A stretch of 64,000 nucleotides of DNA from contig NC_058161.1 of NCBI RefSeq assembly GCF_020080835.1, positions 28,344,837-28,408,836 of the forward strand, in the 5' to 3' direction. The translations under genes and the position numbers were made by a program. Below the pieces are notes generated by a model. It had not been told where the DNA came from. It worked only from the letters and a program-made list of their open reading frames with translations, and did no database searches. The DNA is from Cotesia glomerata. Its lineage: Eukaryota; Arthropoda; Insecta; Hymenoptera; Braconidae. Positions 59,571 through 64,000 of the stretch are shown here, piece by piece (the stretch's first letter is position 1; each line of letters opens with the position of its first letter).

Positions 59571-60237
59571 AGATAAAAGGGTGAGATATAAGCGGAGAAC
59601 GAATTAAAATTCAAATCCAAATGGTTTTGATGATATGTCCCGAAAAACTTAATTCTTTTTAAGTATTAAGACGAAATACTTTTTATATATGCACCCCAGA
59701 TCGAATAATATGACATTTTTAATTTATTTTGAACAAAAACACGATTTTCATTATATTACATTTGATTTTTCCAATTTTCGGGGTTTTTTGCACATTTGTT
59801 TGATGTTTTCGAGACGTCTGAGTTATAAAAGTTGGAGATTTATATGTCGTCGATAAACCTACATGAAAATCATCATATATTTAGCTCAATACATTTTTTT
59901 TTATCACAATATTGGGAATTTTTTGTTTTTTTTCGCAATTTTCATGGGTTTTTCGGGATTTACTTAGACTTTTAATGGCTGCTGGTCTGAGTACACTTCA
60001 GATAAGTATAAAGCAGATCGAAATACATGAAAATCATGCATAGTTAGAATCTAAAAAAATTTTTCAATCACCAAAACCCCCAATTTTCCCGTTTTTTTTC
60101 GGTTTTTTACAGTTTTCTCAAAATCCTAGGGTGTAGGGGCCAAACGGACCTCAAATTCGGGTTCAGCGGGTCAAATTACATGGGAATATATGTGGCGCGT
60201 CCCAAGTACAGACAACTTTTTTTTTTTTGTGTGCCGG

Positions 60238-60465
60238 TGATATCAATCAGATAAGAACGATATCTCTGGAATAACTCGATATTGTTGTGATTGTGCAAAT
60301 GGTAGACGTACTGTTGGATGTTGCTCACACATTGCTGCTATTATATACTATTTATCTCACGCCCGATACTTAGCGAAAATCGTAAAACCAGCTGAGATAC
60401 TTAGTCGTCTGTTTATTGATGAAAAAATCAGTGTCGTCGTGAATGAAGACAGTGATGAAGACTAG
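60238..60465 (+). pseudogene. DDE_4-type transposase, C-terminal SWIM finger part
   Basis: Continues the gene at 54126 after the inserted element. The first codons GATATCAATCAGATAAGAAC stay in frame across the CCGG junction. An extra CT at about 60263-60266 (TCTCTGGA where TCTGGA is expected) then shifts the frame. After it the sequence reads GITRYCCDCANGRRTVGCCS, HIAAIIYYLSHARYL and ends with an acidic tail at TAG 60463-60465. CxCx(n)CxH is a SWIM zinc finger, typical for this transposase type. Confidence 0.75.
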
Positions 60466-61303
60466 CGTAATTGTTATTTTGATTAAAATTTTTATTTTTT
60501 CTGTATCAAAATTCAAAATATTTCCCAATAGTATGAAAAAATATATAAGTATTAACTTTAAGTGTCTTTTGAATCAATAATAACCCTTCTAATCACTTTA
60601 ACCTACTGAATCTTTCTGTTTATCTTTTGAAAAGATATTTTTTGGTAAAAATAAAATTTTCTACGTATTTATGTGTACTAAAAAAAATGTAAGTTTGTTA
60701 AAACGCAAGATTTTGAAAAAAAAAATGAGTTTTTAATTTTTTTTGAATTGTTCCACCATTTCTAAAAATTCAAAAAAATTCCTGAGTATAGAGGAGTATA
60801 AAAGACATTTTCTGACGAATTTTGGTGAGTGACATATTTCAAAAAGGCTGAAAAAAAAAAAAAATAATTTTCTTTTCTCTGTTAAAAATCGGTTTTCTGT
60901 TTGAGAATCATGATCATATGATTTTTTCATGTTTTGGACTCGTAAGAATTAGGAAAAAAATCATCATTAATCAATTCCGAATTTTACTATAAAAATAAAA
61001 ATAATTTTGAAAAAACAGGTTCTTTTGAAATTCTCGAATACCGTTTGAGTTAAAGAGCTAAAAATTGGTGTGAATTATTTTCATTCGATACCAAATCGAC
61101 CCCCTAAGTATGAGTCAAAAAAGCCATGGGAGCAGAATTCCCATATTAATCCGGCTATGCCCTTTTGAATTTGCATATCTTTCGAAAAAATTTTTTTTAT
61201 TTTTTTTCCTTTTGCAGAACTTCGTTTTATGATAAAAGAAAACTTCTGACCAAAATTCGAAAGGGGTCGATTCCAACTATTAGTCGATTTGACATGGAAT
61301 GGC

Positions 61304-61305
61304 CC

Positions 61306-61336
<31 letters not shown>

Positions 61337-61361
61337 GATAATGATAATGATAATGATGATG

Positions 61362-61447
<86 letters not shown>
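61304..61447. repeat. (AATGAT)n and (AAT)n microsatellite, right side
   Basis: TAATAATGATAATG to about 61358, then AAT repeats to 61447. It is the continuation of the tract at 51250-51715, split by the large transposon. It lies about 35 bp before the exon at 61482. Confidence 0.9.
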
Positions 61448-61481
61448 CAACATACATATGAAATTTTATTTTTTGTGGCAG

Positions 61482-61784
61482 AAAAACGTTCAGAAGTTCG
61501 ACAGCTTCTAGTTAATGTGCCAGAAGAAGGACGTATTACATGGTATTGGTGCGTTGTATTGGCATTTTGTACTCCAGAATTGTTGGCTATTATTGGAGCA
61601 GTCTACGATTGCTTATTTAAAAAAAAAAAATTACCTTTTATTACTGATATAAGCATCATATGTATAACAGATGGGATTCATTCAGCAGCTATGGCAGTTT
61701 TTTTTCTAGTAATTTTACCAAAATTGAATTCAATATTGGCTCTTTCTGTTAGTAGTTTTATCCACTTGATACCATCATTACTAG
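61482..61784 (+). CDS. Chitin synthase-like exon, N-terminal membrane region
   Basis: Chitin synthase makes chitin from UDP-GlcNAc at the plasma membrane of epidermis or gut. The exon starts after TTTTTTGTGGCAG, with a split codon, and ends before donor GTAAAA at 61785 (303 bases, 101 codons, no stop). It encodes EVRQLLVNVPEEGRITWYWC, a hydrophobic helix (VVLAFCTPELLAIIG), KKKKLP, a second helix (GIHSAAMAVFFLVILPKL) and LIPSLL. Insect chitin synthases have the same order: DEERIAWMWC, FAVPEV, KKPSK, TLHTIG, LLIFAVLPQLD, FVPGLLG. The second half is diverged (CVCFVPG replaced), so a paralogue or relic is possible. No neighbouring exon is seen in the window. Confidence 0.6.
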
Positions 61785-62254
61785 GTAAAAGATGATAAAT
61801 AAAGTTGGTTCAACCTATTTTATTTCGGTAGAGGCTACAGATTTTTATCGGTAAATGTTACCTATAACCTCTTTACGTAATTATGACATTAAGTGACTCA
61901 TGATTTCTTACTTCCTGACGTTAGACTGAGATAAAACATATATGACGTAATTATGAGATAAATGTGATGTTTTCTCTGTAACATTTATGATGTCAATATG
62001 ACGTATCTGTGATGTCCATATGATATTTATAGTGTCAGTATGACATACAAATGCACTCTTCATCATGATGTCTAAATTGTTACGTTTTGAAAATAAAATA
62101 TTTTCGAAAATGAAAAAGTAATTTTATATGAAAATTTAAATATTTACGAAATTGAATATTACGTTGGGGACTCATTACAAATTCAAAAACGGATATTTAT
62201 ACACGGAGAAAAATTAATTATAATATTTAATATACGAAAATATTAACTCCTACT
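61785..62254. other. Non-coding, probably intron
   Basis: Follows the exon donor. 61870-62060 has repeated TATGACGTAATTATGA and TGATGTCAATATGAC words. No further exon was recognised. Confidence 0.4.
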
Positions 62255-62512
62255 ATTTGTGCAATTAATTATCCGCTTTTCCAGTGTCAGCAGTGTGCTC
62301 AACCATGTGTCAACCGGCTTCACTTTATTAATCACGCAGTGCTTTATTTATCCGCTTTTATTTAAACAATCCGCTAACATATTAAATAAATATTAAGTGT
62401 AATTTGTGTAAATAAATTTATAGTGTTCATTTTAATAATATTTACGCGTTTTAATTGAGATATCCAGACCAAAACCTGATCCTCCGCTTTCCCGCATTTT
62501 CAGCATTTTACA
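62255..62512 (+). mobile_element. BEL/Pao LTR, 3' part only
   Basis: From TATCCGCTTTTCCAGTGTCA on, it matches the last about 270 bp of the solo LTR at 28720-29362 (GTGTCAACCGG, ACGCGTTTTAATTGAGATAT, CAGACC, CCTGATCC). The 5' part of the LTR is missing. It ends TTTTACA before a primer-binding-site-like sequence. Confidence 0.7.
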
Positions 62513-62791
62513 TTTGGTCCCTCGAGCCGGTTCAGGCTGGCTCTATCTCAATGAATTTAAATTAATTATACCGCTAATAATTGTGAGAGTGAAGTTTATT
62601 ACCGCTAATAATTGTGAGAGTGAAGTTTATTACCGCTAGGAAGGGTCGAGTGTCAGGAGCATCGCGGAGCACATCGGGTGCTGCTCCTGGTAGTCATTTG
62701 TACACTGGTACGCTGAACTTTCCGCTTTATTAAGAGTGAAAACTCGACTTCAGGCCTAAAATAACTTCTATATGGAGAACTACGCAAGATA
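62513..62791 (+). other. Primer-binding site and leader of the BEL/Pao element
   Basis: TGGTCCCTCGAGCCGG starts at 62515, two bases after the LTR end, as a tRNA primer site would. 62567-62636 holds two copies of a unit with TACCGCTAATAATTGTGAGA of about 34 bp. Most of gag is deleted before the zinc knuckles. Confidence 0.5.
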
Positions 62792-62960
62792 GTTGAAAAA
62801 TGCAACTTGTGCTTCAACTGTCGTGTTCCGCACCGCGCCGCAGACTGCAAGACCGCTCAAGATTGCCGAAAATGTGGTCAACGTCACCACGCTTTCATCC
62901 AGTTTGGATGCACTAACAAAATCAGCTTCGCCGCAGCCTACATTTTCCGCACAGGCAACT
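62792..62960 (+). pseudogene. BEL/Pao Gag zinc knuckles
   Basis: One frame reads EKCNLCFNCRVPHRAADC then QDCRKCGQRHH, the two CxxC-type zinc knuckles at the end of BEL/Pao Gag proteins, which bind element RNA. A frameshift after QRHH moves the sequence into the frame SSLDALTKSA. The N-terminal Gag is missing. Confidence 0.7.
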
Positions 62961-62986
62961 AATCGTTCTATTAGACCGTTTACAGC

Positions 62987-63580
62987 TTGACATTAACCGT
63001 TGATTATTTCAGATTCACTTTCCGCTCAAGTCTTGCTAGCTATCGCTTTAATCCCATCACCGCAAGAGTTTTGATCGATCAAGGCTCAGAGCTCTCATTT
63101 ATGAGACAGACGCTTTTCAAAAAGCTTGGACAACCGCTAAAACGCGACATGGTCATGCTCAAGGGCATTGGCAATGTCTCCGCAGGAAGTTCACTAGGTG
63201 TGAGCACAATTGAACTTCATTCGCTGTGTACACCCGCTTCAATGCATGTCAGCATGCATATTCTACCAACACTGACGGTAGATCTTCCATCGTTCGTGAT
63301 CGCTGATCCGAAATGGCCGCATCTTGATAATCTCAAGCTCGCTGACCCGCACTATCTACAGCAGCGTCCTGTAGAAATTATTCTAGGTGCATCACCAGTC
63401 GCACAGATCATGAACGCTGAGATTAAACGTGGACTTCGCAATTCTTCGATTGCACAATCCACCACGCTTTATTGGATTGTCTATGGAGCTATCACTGCTA
63501 AACACGCTTCCACGTCACACGCAGCATTACATGCGTCATTAGATACATCATTACAAGACGCTATCGCTAAGTTTTGGTAA
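62987..63580 (+). pseudogene. BEL/Pao Pol: aspartic protease domain
   Basis: Open for 197 codons, beginning in the protease (ARVLIDQGSELSFM, active-site Asp in DQGS) and going on through LKGIGNVSAGSSLG and EIILGASPVAQI. It ends at TAA 63578-63580 after AIAKFW. In relatives the sequence goes on as FWE..EEVP, so the stop is premature. The reverse transcriptase part continues in the same frame downstream. This is the internal region of the element whose partial LTR is at 62255. Confidence 0.8.
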
Positions 63581-64000
63581 GAGGAAGAGGTTCCATCAGG
63601 TAATTCACCGCTCACCACCGCTGAGGAAGACGAATGTGAAGTTCACTTTCGTCAAACGCATTATCGACAGCCTGATGGACGCTATGTAGTGAGATTACCG
63701 CTTAAAGCCCCCGAGAGTCAACTTGGCGACTCTATCAATGCAGCCATGAGGTCACTCCGCAGATTAATAACCCGCTTGTCGCGAGAAAAAGAATATTCTG
63801 ACATGTACCGTGCGTTCATGACAAAATACATACAACTAGAGCACATAGTACGAGTTCCAATCAACTACTTGCCCGCAAACGCTTACTTCTTGCTTCACCA
63901 TGGGGTATTGAAGCTTGATAGCACCACTACGAAGCTCCGCACAGTGTTTAACGGTTCCTGTGCAATATCTACAGGAATTTCATTGAACGATATTCTACAC
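63581..64000 (+). pseudogene. BEL/Pao Pol: start of reverse transcriptase, runs off window
   Basis: In the same frame after the premature stop, 140 codons stay open to the window end. Landmarks are TAEEDECEVHF, DGRYVVRLPLK, INAAMRSLRRL, YRAFMTKYIQLEH, FLLHHGVLK, TTTKLRTVFNGSC and GISLNDILH, the conserved lead-in of BEL/Pao reverse transcriptases. The catalytic box would lie beyond 64000. Confidence 0.85.

Larger units (their letters stand above)
56006..60233. mobile_element. Inserted CMC-like transposon with long inverted arms
   Basis: Ends CACACAAAAAAAAAAAAGTT and AACTTTTTTTTTTTTGTGTG, flanked by CCGG on both sides (56002-56005 and 60234-60237). The outer about 650 bp on each side are nearly identical inverted copies (ACGCGCCACATATATTCCCA and so on). 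The - strand left half codes for a transposase (56657-58584). The + strand right half is a decayed inverted copy of the same gene (58570-59570). CAC termini, a 4-bp duplication and a DDE protein with a CxxC insert suggest the CMC (CACTA/Mirage/Chapaev) group. This is inference. Confidence 0.75.

Noticed and set aside
61289..61447. Asn/Asp-rich N-terminal extension of the chitin synthase-like exon
   Set aside because: It is microsatellite in frame by chance. A splice acceptor at 61480-61481 marks a better exon start.

Overview
The window is strongly AT-rich eukaryotic DNA with spliced gene fragments, insect-type retrotransposons and many DNA transposons. An insect is the best reading. A parasitoid wasp is possible from the repeat style, but the sequence does not prove it.

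Host genes. Only parts of host genes are visible, all on the + strand. (1) 5626-5986 is the last exon of an Ir25a-type ionotropic receptor: last transmembrane segment and C-terminal tail. (2) 33240-33351 and 38429-39094 are the first two exons of another Ir25a-type receptor: signal peptide and amino-terminal domain, with splice phases that join cleanly. A 3' end followed downstream by a 5' end on the same strand means two receptor copies in tandem. This is the main biological finding, because Ir25a is usually a single-copy co-receptor. (3) 61482-61784 is an exon resembling the N-terminal membrane region of insect chitin synthase. (4) 30520-30699 may be a small gene of unknown function.

Repeats, region by region. 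1-5520: a TIR element with a tRNA-like core, then a 3.9-kb TIR element (1597-5520) holding a SINE and two copies of a family with AACTTCCCG ends; one copy is broken by an R1-like LINE. 7395-17800: palindromic MITEs, foldbacks, tRNA-like segments, a SINE with a 13-bp target duplication and an AT-rich TIR element. 19093-26017: more copies of the AACTTCCCG family, including a 3.7-kb member with central tandem repeats of about 140-160 bp. 27555-32644: two further copies and a solo BEL/Pao-type LTR. Intron 1 of the second receptor (33352-38428) holds a pogo-like remnant with two further levels of nesting and a TIR element ending 27 bp before exon 2. 41925-49600: two decayed LINEs on the - strand. 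51250-61447: a microsatellite holding a DDE transposon of about 9.6 kb, itself broken by a foldback and by a 4.2-kb CMC-like transposon. 62255-64000: a broken BEL/Pao retrotransposon running off the end.

The host exons are islands in layered transposons. No complete host gene lies in the window. All family assignments were made by reading, without database searches.
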